DNA from: Ahaetulla prasina
Taxonomy: Eukaryota; Chordata; Lepidosauria; Squamata; Colubridae
Assembly (NCBI RefSeq): GCF_028640845.1
Contig: NC_080546.1
Span: 18,881,020 to 18,945,019, forward strand
Direction: 5' to 3'
DNA: 64,000 nt
Each line of letters starts with the position of its first letter. Within the stretch, counting starts at the first letter, position 1. The notes below the pieces were generated by a model. That model was given only the letters and a program-made list of their open reading frames with translations. It was not told where the DNA came from and searched no databases. Below, piece by piece: positions 44,955 through 57,003 of the stretch. The position numbers and the translations under genes were made by a program.

Positions 44955-45357
44955 CAGGTAGTTCTTGACTTACAACCATTCATTTAGTGATCGTTCGAAG
45001 TTACAACAGCACTGAAAAAAAGTGACTTGCAACCATTTTTCACACTTATGAATGTTGCAGCACCCCCCTCCCCATGGTCAGGTGATCAAACTTCAGGCAC
45101 TTAGCAACTGGTTCATATTTATGACAGTTGCAGTGTGCTGGGGTCATGCGATCAGCTTTTGCGGCCTTCAAACAAGCAAAGTTGCTGGGGAAACCAGTTT
45201 CACTTAATAACCGTGCGACTAACTTAACAGCTGCTCTGATTCACTTAACAACTGTGGCAAGAAAAGTCATAAAACGGGGCAGAACTCACTTAACAAATGT
45301 TTCACTTAGCAACAGAAATTTTGGGCTCAGTTGTGGTCATAAATCAAGAAATACCTG
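44955..45357. mobile_element. Mariner-like MITE, best-preserved copy
   Basis: The ends are caggtagttcttgacttaca and aaatcaagaaatacctg, flanked by TA (44953-44954, 45358-45359). The interior is a series of cacttaacaactgtggca-like phrases. 403 bp, non-coding. Confidence 0.85.
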
Positions 45358-45437
45358 TACTTAGCTTATACAGGTATAAGTTATTATTATTAACATTATT
45401 ATTACCTGTATTACTAGTAGGTGAATAATGTTTTATA

Positions 45438-45610
<173 letters not shown>

Positions 45611-46025
45611 ATTTTTTACTGGCCCAGTGTGATTGGACACACAAGGAATTTGTCTTGGTGCATATGGTCTCAGTGTACATAAAAGAAAAGATACCTTCAT
45701 CAAGGTACAACACTTAATGATAGTCATAGGGTACAAATTTAACACTCAATGATACAATACTTGATGATAGTCATAGGCTACAATTAAGCAATTACAGTAT
45801 AAATTGTAAGGATACAAGCAACAAAGTTACATTCATAAGTGGAAGGAAATGGGTGATGGGAACGATAAGAAGATTAATAGTAGTGCAGACTTGGTAAATA
45901 GTTTGACAGTGTTGGGGAAAATATTTGTTTAGCAGACGGCATTTGGGAAAAAACTGTTCTTGTGTCTAGTTTTTCTGGTGTGCAGTTCTCTATAGCATCA
46001 TTTTGAGGGTAGGATACAATTACTA
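45611..46025 (-). mobile_element. LINE 3' UTR that ends in the GATA/GAAA array
   Basis: Same 3' UTR family as 24666 and 48487 (aaggaatttgtcttggtgca and gtctcagtgtacataaaag in +), extending to ctatagcatcattttgaggg. Here its tail is TTTC/TATC instead of ATTCT. Confidence 0.85.
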
Positions 46026-46744
46026 TCTTAAATTAACTAGGTGTTATTTTAATTGAAGTCTATACTGTTTATATTATAGAGTTCATTTTTTAGGTTTAAG
46101 TCTTAAAAAATTTTATTTTCAGAACCAGTACATATATGAACATTTCTGTAAGGATGTTTGTGAAAGTTATTATCATTAAACATTATAAAATGTGTTGTTT
46201 AGCTTATTTTTTTATTTATTTATTTTGATACAACAGTATATACAATCATCAACATAAACAATAATTCACCATGAGAGAAAAAGTATATTATTGCTAATTA
46301 CCAGCCTTGTTTAATTTACAGCTGGCATTTTGTGACTCACTTCATAGTTTTGAGATTACAACTTTTAATTGGACAAAGATAAATGTAAAAATTTATATTA
46401 TTTTAAGGAAGGAGGAATAGAGGGGATATCATTTCATCTCCCTGATTCAAACATTGAAAAAAATATCAAGGAAAGTTTTGAATGTTTAATTGGAAGAAGC
46501 AAATAAATCCGAAGCAAAATGGTTTTCAATGTAACTTAAAACAGGGTTTATTAAAAAATATCTTTATGTTTTTCAATAAACCCTACTTAAGACAGTTTTC
46601 TGTAATTATAGCTCATCTATGGTTTTGGTGTATTATAAGAAAGTGTCTCTTCTAAACACATTGGGAACAGAATGAGCTGGTATAGCTCTCTCTTTTGACC
46701 TTAATTACTTTTCTGTATAGTTCTTATTCCTATAATGATGTAGG
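46026..46744. other. No gene recognised
   Basis: AT-rich; a short T-rich (tttatttatttatttt) segment at 46206 may be another retrotransposon tail. Confidence 0.35.
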
Positions 46745-47135
46745 GGTGGGAGAGTTGGACACTAAAAATGGCTGATCAAAGAAGAATTGATGCCTTTGAA
46801 ATGTGGTGCTGGCGTAAATTATTGTGTGTACCATGGATAGCCAGAACAACCAACAGAGAGGTGCTGAATTGTATAAAACCAGGGACATCACCAGAAGCTA
46901 AATATCACAAGACTACGTCTGATTTCTTTGGCCATGTGGTGCCTGCATTGGAGAAGGCAATGATGCTAGAAATGGTTAGTGGAAAAAGAAGAAGGGACAA
47001 ATGAACATACTGGCTTGATAACATCAAATCTGATTCAAAGTTGATCATCCAACAATTGAAAGAAGCTGTGCTTAGAAAGGGTAGCATGGAGAGCATTTCC
47101 CTATAAAGTCACCAAGAATCAGACATGACCAAATG
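46745..47135 (+). mobile_element. BovB/RTE LINE C-terminal fragment
   Basis: The frame at 46768-47004 gives ADQRRIDAFEMWCWRKLLCV, PWIARTTNREVL, then FFGHVVPALEKAMMLEMVSG; after a stop it continues YWLDNIKSDSK and SHQESDMTK. This is the BovB C-terminal order in a more decayed copy than at 33281. Ends in a short A-rich tail. Confidence 0.85.
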
Positions 47136-47770
47136 ATTAAAAAAACAACAAATATTTCTCATTCATCTTCTTTTTTTATGATTTGAAATCAAAGTCCCAG
47201 CTCCCCCTGTAAAAGCATCAATGCTCTATATTTCTGTAGGTCTATATATTAGTGCTTTATAAATTTGAAAACAAACTAAGAAGTGACTTCAAGAGATGTA
47301 GTAGCAAGAAGGAACAGTATTTAATCTAATACACAGCCCTTGAAATCAATCCTGTTGAAGCTGTTCTCTCCCACTAGAGATCCAGTTGTGTATTTACCAT
47401 GATAATTTGCTTCTTGCTATAATTATTGTTCTAGCTTTGACATGTACATTTTATTAGCGTATATTCCAAAATTATGTTCACAGCAGTCTAATAATTATTG
47501 GCGGCCCTTTGAGTATACTGAAACCAGCTTTTCTTTCTTCTCATTGATTCTCATTTGCCACAGTCTTATCAGTATTAAGTACTTTTGCTATTAGGAGTAA
47601 CTTCATCGGACATGTTTTCCTTCACTAGTTTTTTTCTCAGGAATTGGACATTGTCAAGGGTGTGTGTGTGTTTTTTTTCAATCGGCATATCAGTAAAGCT
47701 TGTCAGAAGTCATCCACCGGTATCAAATCTTTTTAGCAATTGTTAGATTGCAACTTACAAACATGGTGTT
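47136..47770. other. No feature recognised
   Basis: AT-rich, with a short (GT)n at 47660. Confidence 0.35.
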
Positions 47771-48065
47771 TTTCTCCAACAATTCCAATTAATTTTCATG
47801 AAGCCTTACGGAAAAGCTCCAGTGAAATAAAGCCACAAAGCAAAAGCAGGGCAAGACTTTATGTTAATCTGAAGAAACGAGAAGTGTTTACATGCATATA
47901 AAAGAGAACAAAGTCGCTTCTGATGATTGTTTCCACAAGAACCCTGGGTGCCATGTAGCAATTTGGTTCTGCTCTGTAGCTCCCAAGAAATCAAAAGAGC
48001 AGTTATGTCTGGATTCTTTAATCATCACACTACGTTGTGGCTTGCTTCAGTTGAAGTTTGTTAAG
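47771..48065. promoter_or_regulatory. Possible conserved non-coding element (speculative)
   Basis: About 300 bp of complex non-repetitive sequence (ttaattttcatgaagcctta, tgatgattgtttccacaag). No frame with splice context. Texture is the only support. Confidence 0.2.
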
Positions 48066-48274
48066 TAAAGTGTAAGTGCTGGTTTTGCAAGATGCACAGA
48101 GTGGATTGCGGGAATAAACCACGTCCAAATCTTCACTTGACCAAAGGACTCTTGGTTATTCTCAATCCAGCCTTCTGCACAGGATTATTATTCTTAGAAT
48201 AAAGAAATGCCCAGGAGTATTATTTTGAGTTCCTGAACAAAAAGTGAAATAAAAGTGAAATGAATGACCAAAAA

Positions 48275-48486
48275 AATAGAATAGAATAGAATAGAATAGA
48301 ATAGAATAGAATAGAATAGAATAGAATAGAATAGAATAGAATAGAATAGAGTAAGATAGGGTAGAGTAGGGTAGGGTAGGGTAGGGTAGTAGGGTAGAGT
48401 AGAGTAGAGTAGAGTAGAGTAGAGTAGAGTAGAAGAGCAGAGCAGAGCAGAGCAGAGCAGAGCAGAGCAGAACAGAACAGAACAGA
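48275..48486. repeat. Compound (AGAAT)n(AGGGT)n(AGAGT)n(AGAGC)n microsatellite
   Basis: About 210 bp in ordered blocks: AGAAT (48281-48350), AGGGT (48357-48392), AGAGT (48396-48433), AGAGC (48436-48470), then AGAAC. Each block is homogeneous for one variant. It borders the minus-strand LINE at 48487. Confidence 0.95.
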
Positions 48487-48890
48487 ATTCTTCATTGGCC
48501 AAGTGTGATTGGACACACAAGGAATTTGTCTTCGGTGCATATGCTCTCAGTGTACATAAAAAGATAAGATACATTCGTCAAGAATCATAAGGTACAACAC
48601 TTGGTGATAGTGGTGGGGTACAAATAAGCAATCAAATCATACTAGCAAACAATATCAATATAAATCGTAAGGATACAAGCAACAAAGTTACAATCATGCA
48701 GTCGTAAGTGGGAGGAGATGGGTGATAGGAACGATGAAAAGACTAATAGTAATAGTAATGCAGCCTTAGTGAATAGTTTGACAGTGTTGAGGGAATTATT
48801 CGTTTAGCAGAGTGATGGTGTTCGGGGGGAAAAACTGTTCTTGTGTCTAGTTGTCTTGATGTGCAGTTCTCCATAGTGTCACAGCTATAA
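48487..48890 (-). mobile_element. LINE 3' UTR that seeds the array
   Basis: Same family as 24666 and 45611: ggccaagtgtgattggacac, ctcagtgtacataaaaagat, gaaaaactgttcttgtgtct. About 400 bp of 3' UTR remains. Confidence 0.85.
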
Positions 48891-49542
48891 ATCACAGCTT
48901 TTGAGTTACTGATTCATTTCCCAGAATGGCAGTGTCAACCCGCCCAGGTAAATCAGACAGGAAACAGAACTAGATGAATTAATTATATATTAATCTACAT
49001 TAACAGAATCTTGCAAGTCTGAAAGTATAAGCTTCCCACCACTGTGTTTAGCTGCTGGATCCATTAGAGTAGATATCGTTATCTGACTGTTAAACCCCTG
49101 GAGGCTCCAGCCTCTCTTTTCTCATTATTTCTTAGCCAGCATCTTTCCCCCTCATTATCCAAGGTCATCCACCCCACCTTGTTTGTTTAAGGCATGAGTC
49201 ATGTGCTCCCTGCAAAGCTTTGCGAAGTTATTGAGCAGCCCTGACCAAAAGCAGAACCAGAGTTTATATATATATATTTGTCTACTACACTACAAAGACA
49301 AGAGAAAGAAAAAAGGAAGACATGCTGTAAATTGCAGCATGGTTTTGGAATGTTTTATATAAACCCATGCATGTAACATGGTTTTTTTAAATAAAGCCAT
49401 CTTATCATTGAGATAAGTCGGTAAATGAAAACAATTTGGTTCAGACGGCCCCAGGTTCCTGACTAAGTCTTCCTCCTATCGCACTCAGAATCAGTTCAGG
49501 TGGTGTGAATATTATCTTACAATGACATTTTAAGCAATTCAT

Positions 49543-49544
<2 letters not shown>
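48891..49544. other. No feature recognised
   Basis: No named repeat apart from a short (TA)n at 49266. Confidence 0.35.
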
Positions 49545-49582
<38 letters not shown>

Positions 49583-49810
49583 TATTATCATTACAATCAT
49601 CAACTAGTGTTTTATATAGCATTTTCAAAAAGAAAGCACAGAGTATTGGTCTCTCTCTATAGATAGATAGGTAGGTAGGTAGGTAGGTAGGTAGGTAGGT
49701 AGGTAGGTAGGTAGGTAGGTAGTAGATAGATAGGTAGGTAGATAGGTAGATAGCCAGATAGTTAGATAGAAAGATAGATAGAAATACATAAGACAGATGG
49801 ACGGATAGAC
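49545..49810. repeat. (GT)n and (GATA/GGTA)n microsatellites
   Basis: (GT)n at 49548-49581, then GATA (49660), a homogeneous GGTA run (49670-49720) and mixed GATA/GGTA to about 49790. Overlapping frames (YLPTYLPT) are repeat artefacts. Confidence 0.9.
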
Positions 49811-49889
49811 AATAGATGGATAGATAAATTTGTATGTGCATGTGTATGCGCTTGTGCACAGAAAAAGAGACACACGTCTAGATTGATTT

Positions 49890-50110
49890 GATAATGGGAC
49901 ATTTATTTCCTTTTTTTTCTTCCAAAATATTATATTTTAATATTGTACACGATTTGTTATTTTGGCAACGCTCACATTTTGACCCGCATTTCATTTCCAA
50001 TAGTACAGCATTAATCTTTCCGGCTGACTCAATCCACTCTGCTCTGCAATTTTTTCCCCAGTCTTCCCCTTCACCATCCACCTCCATTCTTCAAGTTCTT
50101 CCATGATAGT
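49890..50110. promoter_or_regulatory. Possible conserved non-coding element (speculative)
   Basis: Complex sequence with CpG-containing segments (ttttggcaacgctcacattt, cattaatctttccggctgac) in AT-rich surroundings. No coding evidence. Confidence 0.2.
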
Positions 50111-50777
50111 GGCTGTCAGTGCATTGTTAGTGAAGATCATTTGTCTTTGTACGTATTTCAAAGCAAGGAAATCTATAGCTTGGGTTCTGGTTCATCTTCA
50201 AGTTTCTTTATAATTTGCTGTCCCCGTAAAGCAGGTATTTCAACATTTTGCTAAAGAGATTATTCCAGCAGCAGATTTTACAAGCAAAAACAACAGTGAC
50301 AACAGAAACTGAACTGTCTTTATAAGCAGAGACTAATAAGAAAACCATAGTGTAGCACAGTAATTGGAAATGTTCAGTCCATGTCAGAATCTGAACCACT
50401 AGAGCAGATAAAATAAAATTCTACTTTGTAGCTGGTTAAATGACCTGAACAAATCCAGTCCAGCAGTTGTTTTTAATTAAAGCTTTTTGTATTACCTTTC
50501 ACCTTGATCTTTCTGTATATCGTAGATGAAAGAGGGACAGAAAAAAAGTGTGTGCAAGACAGGTGGAAACAGACCCACCAGTTCAAAAGAGGATGCCAAG
50601 TAATATGTTATATAGGGTTGGGGGAAAAGAAAAAAAATGAGGATTTCAGTATTCTTTCTGTATGCAACACTAATTCTCAAATCCTTGAAACCCTTTTAAT
50701 TATGCTTTAAATTTATTTAAAAGTGTTGTTTATCCAAAGTTCTTGGTTTTCTTATGAGTTTTCCTAATGGTCCCTAG
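50111..50777. other. No feature recognised
   Basis: AT-rich sequence up to the SINE. Confidence 0.35.
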
Positions 50778-51122
50778 ATGGATGCGGTGGCTCAGTGGCT
50801 AAGATGCTGAACTTGTCAATCGAAAGGTCGGCAGTTCAGCAGTTCAAATCCCTAGTGCTGCGTAATGGGGTCAGCTGCCATTACTTGTCCCAGCTTCTGC
50901 CAACCTAGCAGTCTGAAAGCACATAAAAATGCAAGTAGAAAAATAGGAACTACCTTTGGTGGGGAGGTTCTGTGCGCCTTTGGCCTTGAGTCATGCCAGC
51001 CACATGACCACGAAGACATCTTCAGACAGCGCTGGCTCTTCGGCTTTGAAACAGAGATGAGCACCTCTTCCTAGAGTCAGCAACGACTAGCACAGATGTG
51101 CAAGGGGAACCTTTACCTTTAT
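50778..51122 (+). mobile_element. Sauria SINE, full length
   Basis: ggatgcggtggctcagtggc head with B-box gttcaaatccc, middle gcacataaaaatgcaagtag, BovB-like tail gaaacagagatgagcacctc and acgactagcacagatgtgca, ending ggggaacctttacctttatc. Structure intact from promoter boxes to tail. Confidence 0.9.
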
Positions 51123-51447
51123 CTTTAATGGTTCCAAGTCTTGCATAATTGGGTGAAGTCTGAGGACCTGAACTTAAAGTTACTAGGAATTAAGAATATT
51201 CTTCTCATCCTTTCTTCTCTCCCCTTCCTCCTCCTGTTTCTCCTCCTCTGTTTTTATTTTTCCTGTAACAAAGAAGATTTTATTAATGAAAATAGAAAGA
51301 GTGGAAAAAATATTGCCCTCCTTTTCCCTATAGTTAAATTGTGTAGAAATAAATCTGTCAAGTCATTTACTATACTGAATCACCCTGATTAAAGAATAGT
51401 AGTGAAGCTAGCTTTATATATATAATTTTTTTATATATATATATGTT

Positions 51448-51592
51448 TTCTGAGGTTTTCACGGGTGTTTGTATGTAGGTCTTTGGTTGTTCGGGTTTTC
51501 TCCCATGTAAAATTGGAAGTGTCTTGGCGACGTTTCGACGAAGTCTCATTCGTCATCTTCAGGCTTCAGCTTCGTTCTTCTGGGAGCTATAT
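51448..51592 (-). mobile_element. Penelope-like structured terminal fragment
   Basis: Minus-strand copy of the repeat at 54756-54880: contains (in +) ggcgacgtttcgacgaagtc and attcgtcatcttcaggct, preceded by gttttctgaggttttcacgg. It ends near a (TATA)n run at 51416-51444. Confidence 0.6.
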
Positions 51593-51595
51593 ATC

Positions 51596-51916
51596 TATCT
51601 CCAGTATATCAGGGGTTGCCACAAAGAAGAGGGAGTCAAGCTATTCTCCAAAGCACCTGAGGGCAGGACAAGAAGCAATGGGTGAAAACTAATCAAGGAG
51701 AGAAGCAATCTAGAATTAAGGAGAAATTTCCTGATAGTTACAACAATTAATCAGTGGAACAACTTGCCTCCAAGAAGTTGTAAATGCTCCAACACTGGAA
51801 GTTTTTAAGAAGATGTTGGATAACAATTTGTCTGAAGTGGTGCAAGGTTTTTTGCCTAAGCAGGAGGTTGGACTAGAAAACTTCCAAGGTCCCTTCCCAC
51901 TTTGTTATTTTATTCT
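51596..51916 (+). mobile_element. CR1/L3-type LINE 3' end
   Basis: gccacaaagaagagggagtc, gaagcaatgggtgaaaacta, ttaatcagtggaacaacttg, ggataacaatttgtctgaag and ggaggttggactagaaaact. About 320 bp of the C-terminal coding part and 3' UTR. Confidence 0.85.
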
Positions 51917-53394
51917 ACACGGGAAAAGGCAATGGTAATGGTCCAAGCAAACTGCATGGATAGACAAGACAGTGCACTGGATGGTGGGCCTCTCAGGTTC
52001 TATGGCATTAAAGATGCTACTAAGGAAGAGTTGGGGAACTTTGATTAATACTTTGATTAATACTTTGAGGGTATTAATCACATTCAAGACACAGCTAGAT
52101 GAAACTCTTCCAGATGTCTCGTTGCTGATGTTGCTATGTAGAAGAAGAACATCCAAACCTACAGTCCGACTATATGACCTGGAAAACAGAAATGAACCAG
52201 GAGAATAACTTAACAGTTTCTACCAATATAAAACACTTATTTTGGGCAATGAAAATGTTTCCTTTATACATAGACATCGCAGAAAACAAACTGTAGAAGG
52301 AGATAAAAGGACTGATGTGAAAAACATGGCCGGGGTAATGGTAGAAGAGGTCACAAATGCTCCTCTTCCAGTTTGTTAATCTAAAATGGAAGAACAAAGC
52401 CAGTTTCCATAATACAATATTGAATATGTTCCCCCTTTGAAGGAGAATACCAGGAATATCTTTTAAGTCTTGAGCCTCATTGATAGGAAATTAAAAAATA
52501 TTTTGTAATGAAATCAAAGTTATTGAAGATAAATATGACCAGATACTGCCAAAGACCAAGAAATAAAAAGAATCAAATCAGTTATCATAACAGATGATAG
52601 AATTTGCGGAGAAAAATAAAGAATCAAGAAGAAACAGAGTAAAAAAAAACCAAAAAAAAACAAGAATACCTAAATTTACTGCTGTTAAAAGAGCTATAAT
52701 AATAGTATATTGCAAGTTTTGATGTGCTTCCCTTCCCTCCTCTTTTACCTTATCAGCATTAGCTGGTAGGGGGCTGTCTAAGGCATTTTCACAACCACTT
52801 TTTTGGCTTGGGTTCAAATTTTATTTATGTATGTGATTGTTGTCTTGAAAGTAGATCTTCCCTTTGTTCTTCAAGGCCATCTTCTTTATTCACTACGGAA
52901 TTAAACAAAGAGAATTGTTAAAAGAGATAAGAAGCCATATTAAAACAAGATCTGTAAAGACATTAAAGATGGAATCAGATGTTGAAAAACAAAGAAAGAC
53001 TTTCAAAAGAATTCCAATCTTAGAAGGAGCTTCCAAGATCAAATTGATATGATAAATGATACCAACAGACAGATAATAATTGAGTCAAAGAAGATCAAGA
53101 AAAGATTGACAGGGTACACTGAAGTTCTATACAGTAGAGATGCAAATATCCAAAATATTTTAGAACAGTGTCTCTGTTTACAAGAAAATCTAATACTAGA
53201 AAATGAAGTTACATCTATATTCAAGTTATTTCCAACTTGAAAGCTACCAAAATAACTTTGGAAGTATGTCAAACAACAGAAGAAGAACTACAAACTATGC
53301 TAGCAAAACTGGAAAATGACATAGTGGCCATTAGAAAAGGTCAGCTAACATACCACTATCAAAGGAAGTAAACTTAATAGAGTGTGTAAACTAT
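51917..53394. other. Unassigned, A-rich; possibly old LINE sequence
   Basis: A-rich with many short Lys/Glu/Asn-rich frames (for example 52864-53052 and 53049-53240, +). Lies directly upstream of the BovB reverse transcriptase fragment, so part could be older retrotransposon, but I recognise no motif. Confidence 0.3.
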
Positions 53395-53795
53395 GATACC
53401 ATACATTCACTTTCTCGGGCCAGAAAAGTAATGCTTAGAATTATCCAATGAAGATTACAGCCCTACATGGAAAGGGAGGTGCCAGATGTTCAAGCTGATT
53501 TTAGAAAAGTCTGAGGCTCAAGAGAATTATTTGCTGATGAATTTATTTATTAAATGTATTAAATTATTACTAAATTTAAATTAAATGCTGGATAATTGAG
53601 AAAGCTAATGACGATTGAAAAGCACTCAGTATGTGTTTCATAATTATCAAACATCTTTGATTGTGTTGACTCTATCAAGCTGTGGAACGTCCTTCAGCAA
53701 ATCTGAATTCTAGAACATCTCATTGCCTTTGTATGTCTCCTATACACAAGGCAGGAAGCCACAGTTCAAACAGAACACGGTGAAACACATCAGCT
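53395..53795 (+). pseudogene. BovB/RTE reverse transcriptase fragment
   Basis: Pieces in different frames: ARKVMLRIIQ, RLQPYMEREVPDVQADFRKV, then IEKAN...KALSMCFI and a segment with LYTRQEATVQTEHGE-like sequence. This order matches the BovB fingers and palm (MLKIIQGRLQ, DVQAGFRKGRGTRDQ, YLCFIDYAKAFD, LYAGQEATVRT). The catalytic region is frameshifted; the copy ends where the hAT at 53796 inserts. Confidence 0.75.
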
Positions 53796-54656
53796 CAGGG
53801 GTGAAATCTAAAAACTTTCCCTACTGGTTGTGTGGGAGTGGCTTAATTGGTGGGCGTGGCTTGGTGGCCAGGTGACTGGCTGGGCATGACCAATAACAAT
53901 AAATAATAAAAATAATAAAGTACACAAAACAATAAGAGGTACCAAAAACCAACTTTCACATTTCACACACACACAACACAACACAACTGACTCACACACA
54001 ATGTAAAAGCAGCTGCACCTCACCCAAAATGGCCCCTGCAACAAGCAGGAACCTCACACAGCCACAAAAAGCCCAAAAACCAACTTTCATACTTTACACA
54101 CACACAACACAACACAACTGACACACACACAAAATTCCACATACAGTTTTGTGAGATTTTGTGTGTTTGTGTAGTTAGAGTGAAACACTACAGAAACACA
54201 CCAAATCTCAGAAAGCTGCACAAATATTTTATTATTTTATTTTATTTTATTTATATTTTAGATAAAAGCAGCTAAATTTAAAACTTCCTTAACTTTAAAT
54301 TACTGTCTAAAAAAATAAAATAAAACTCCTTAAAAAAAAACCAATTAACTATTTTGTTAAAGCTTCCCCCCCCCCTCCAGTTACTTACCCAATTGGAGGC
54401 AGGCAGATTGAGTTGCTCACCAATGAGATGGATTGCAGGCAGGCAGATTCAGTTGCTAGCTGATGCAATTGATTGCAGTAGCCGAAGCAAGGCTTTGTGA
54501 GCCCGAAAGAAGCAGCAAGTAGGCAAGTGGGGACCGGGTGATTGGGTGGGCATGGGTGGGGGGGGGAAGAGATTTTTGCTACCGGTTCTCCGAACTACCT
54601 GCCCCCATCGCTACCGGCTCGCCCAATCCAGTCCAAACCGGGAGCATTTCACCCTA
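53796..54656. mobile_element. hAT non-autonomous element
   Basis: The left end caggggtgaaatctaaaaac and right end ccgggagcatttcaccct match the right and left ends of 63215-63818, so it lies in reverse. Contains two related blocks with aaaaaccaactttcac/cacacacaacacaacacaac and ends with the cgctaccggctcgcccaatc motif. No target duplication seen; the right flank joins the Penelope-like inverted repeat. Confidence 0.75.
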
Positions 54657-54665
54657 TTCAATCCT

Positions 54666-54772
54666 ATTCGTCATCTTCAGGCTAGGTGTTTACAGCTTCG
54701 TGCTTCTAGGAGAAAGGTGTGATCACACATAGAAGCACGAAGCTGTAAACACCTAGCCTGAAGATGACGAAT
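54666..54772. repeat. Perfect 43-bp inverted repeat, Penelope-like
   Basis: Arms 54666-54708 and 54730-54772 are exact reverse complements with a 21-nt spacer. Each arm carries catcttcaggctaggtgtt or its complement. Head-to-head terminal segments are known for Penelope-like elements. Confidence 0.85.
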
Positions 54773-54880
54773 GGGATTTCGTCGAAACGTCGCCAAGACA
54801 CTTCCAATTTTACGCAGGAGAAAACCCAAATAAACAAAGACCTACATACAAACACCCGCGAAAACCTCAGAAAACAAATG
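54756..54880 (+). mobile_element. Penelope-like structured terminal segment
   Basis: gcctgaagatgacgaatggg, atttcgtcgaaacgtcgcca, then agacacttccaattttacgc and acctacatacaaacacccgc, ending cctcagaaaacaaa and a (TGTA)n array. Same repeat as 51448-51592. Contains a 6-bp hairpin GACGAA/TTCGTC flanked by CTGAAGA and GAAAC. Confidence 0.6.
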
Positions 54881-54882
54881 TA

Positions 54883-54928
54883 TGTATGTATGTATGTATG
54901 TATGTATGTATGTATATATGTATGTAAG
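54883..54928. repeat. (TGTA)n microsatellite
   Basis: About 11 ATGT units directly after the Penelope-like segment. Confidence 0.95.
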
Positions 54929-55132
54929 TAATAGAGTTTAGTAAATGTCAAGAATTATATTAAGAATATGGGTTGAGAAATTATTTATTTTTTACTTTTT
55001 AAATTGCGACAAAAGTTTTATATATTTATACATCCTCAACATTATTTATATATTTTATTAGGAACTTTCAAAATAGAAAGTTCTGTATCTTTCTAATTAA
55101 CTTTATCTTTAGTTATCAAGAGCTATGTCTTT

Positions 55133-55321
55133 TGCTTCCAGATTTTTTTTAAAAAAATAATAATAATAATAAACTGAACAGGCAAGATTTAATAAGCACC
55201 CTAATGAGAGTGATAAATCTTTTTTCTCCTGTATAGCATTCCTACATAAAAGAAGCAAACAAAGCTTCTATTTTTAAAATAATTCTAAACTAGTGGCTAT
55301 TTCATTTTTCGATTATTAAAA

Positions 55322-55355
<34 letters not shown>

Positions 55356-56950
55356 TATGGTCTGTCTGTTTATCCTATGTTTCTATTATGTTGCTGTTTT
55401 GTTTCTTTCCTTGAACTGAGCACTTTCTTTGAACCGCAAATTTTATCTAAGTTTCTCTAAGAAATGGCTTGAGAGGGAAATTATTCAAGGGTGAGACCTA
55501 AAAGGTGGGGGAAACAACCTTGTAACACACCTGGAAACAATCATATGTGATTTGGGTTTCAGTATAATTGCAATTTTAGATAAGTAATGCACTCTAGAGG
55601 TATACCTAGCTTATAGGATGTACTGTGTGCAATTACCATTAAGAAAGACAATTACACTGATTAAATATGAAAAGCAAAATAATTCGGTTACTTTTCTTTG
55701 AATTTCATTCCACAGGAAAAACAATTACTCAGATCTGAGTGATTATGCTGTGAAAACATATAAATTTGAACAAGTGATATTTGTAGAAATTCATTCTTAT
55801 GCATTAGCCCCATTTCCACGAATTTAAATTTAACTCATGGAATTTAAGCATTTAAAAATAATGTATCTCCTCTGATAAATAAAGAAGAAAACAGTTAAAA
55901 GATTTATCCCCCCCAAAAAAACAATTCTAGGAATCCTGGGAGAATTGATATAAAGATTTTTAGCAACACTGGCACTTAAAATCATTTCTTATACAATACC
56001 TACATAGCCTAGTAGCAATGAGTCTTTGACTAGCCTCACAGTGTGAGAGTTTTTATGATTATTGCCAACTATCAGAGAACTTATTTTGGACTTGAGATTC
56101 TCACCTAGCTTGAGGCTACCAGTCTCTGAAGTTAACAGCTCATTAACCAGGGAGAAAATGATTGGTAGACAGGAACTGCTAAATGAACTTAGTATATAAA
56201 GCTCAGTATACAATTGTTTTTGTTCTTATTCCAATTCTACCTCAAGTGCAAATGTCCATTTAGTTTCTAAGATTGTACTACTTTCCTCTATAACTTTCTC
56301 ATCCTTCTGAATTTTACTGATGTACAAACATTACATGCCGACAGAGCAGTGGTGAAATCTGAACCGGTTTGCCACCGGTTCACTGGCCAAACTTGTGTGG
56401 TGCACGCAAGCACACGCAGATGCGCAGTGCACACCAAACACACACTGTGTGCATGCACATGCGTAATGCGCACCAAATACATGCTGCACATGCGCACATG
56501 TGCAGTACGCCTCAACAGGAGCTTGGAAACGTAAGTAGAACAGCAAGGGGGGGGGATCAGTTGTGCCGTGCGATTTAGATTCACTAGAAAGCAGGATTTT
56601 AAATCACGCAGCACAGCTGATCATTGGAAATACTAATTTGGAAGAACCAGTAGCTTTTTTTTTTACTACCGGTTCACCCGAGCTAGTAGTTTTAATCACT
56701 ACCTGTTCCCCCAAACAGACTTAACATCTACTTAGTGGAAATAACAAATTAACAAATTAACTCTATTGTTGCTCTTGAATTATTTTTTCCCATAAAGAGC
56801 AGGTAATAGATATCTGTAATTTCCCTAAATTGCTCACATTGTATATTTCTATTTTATGTTTACATATTTTATTAAAGAATATGCTGTTAATTAGCTATTA
56901 GAATTAGAATATGCTAAACAGATATCTCAGTATCTTCTTTCCTCTCCCCC

Positions 56951-57003
<53 letters not shown>

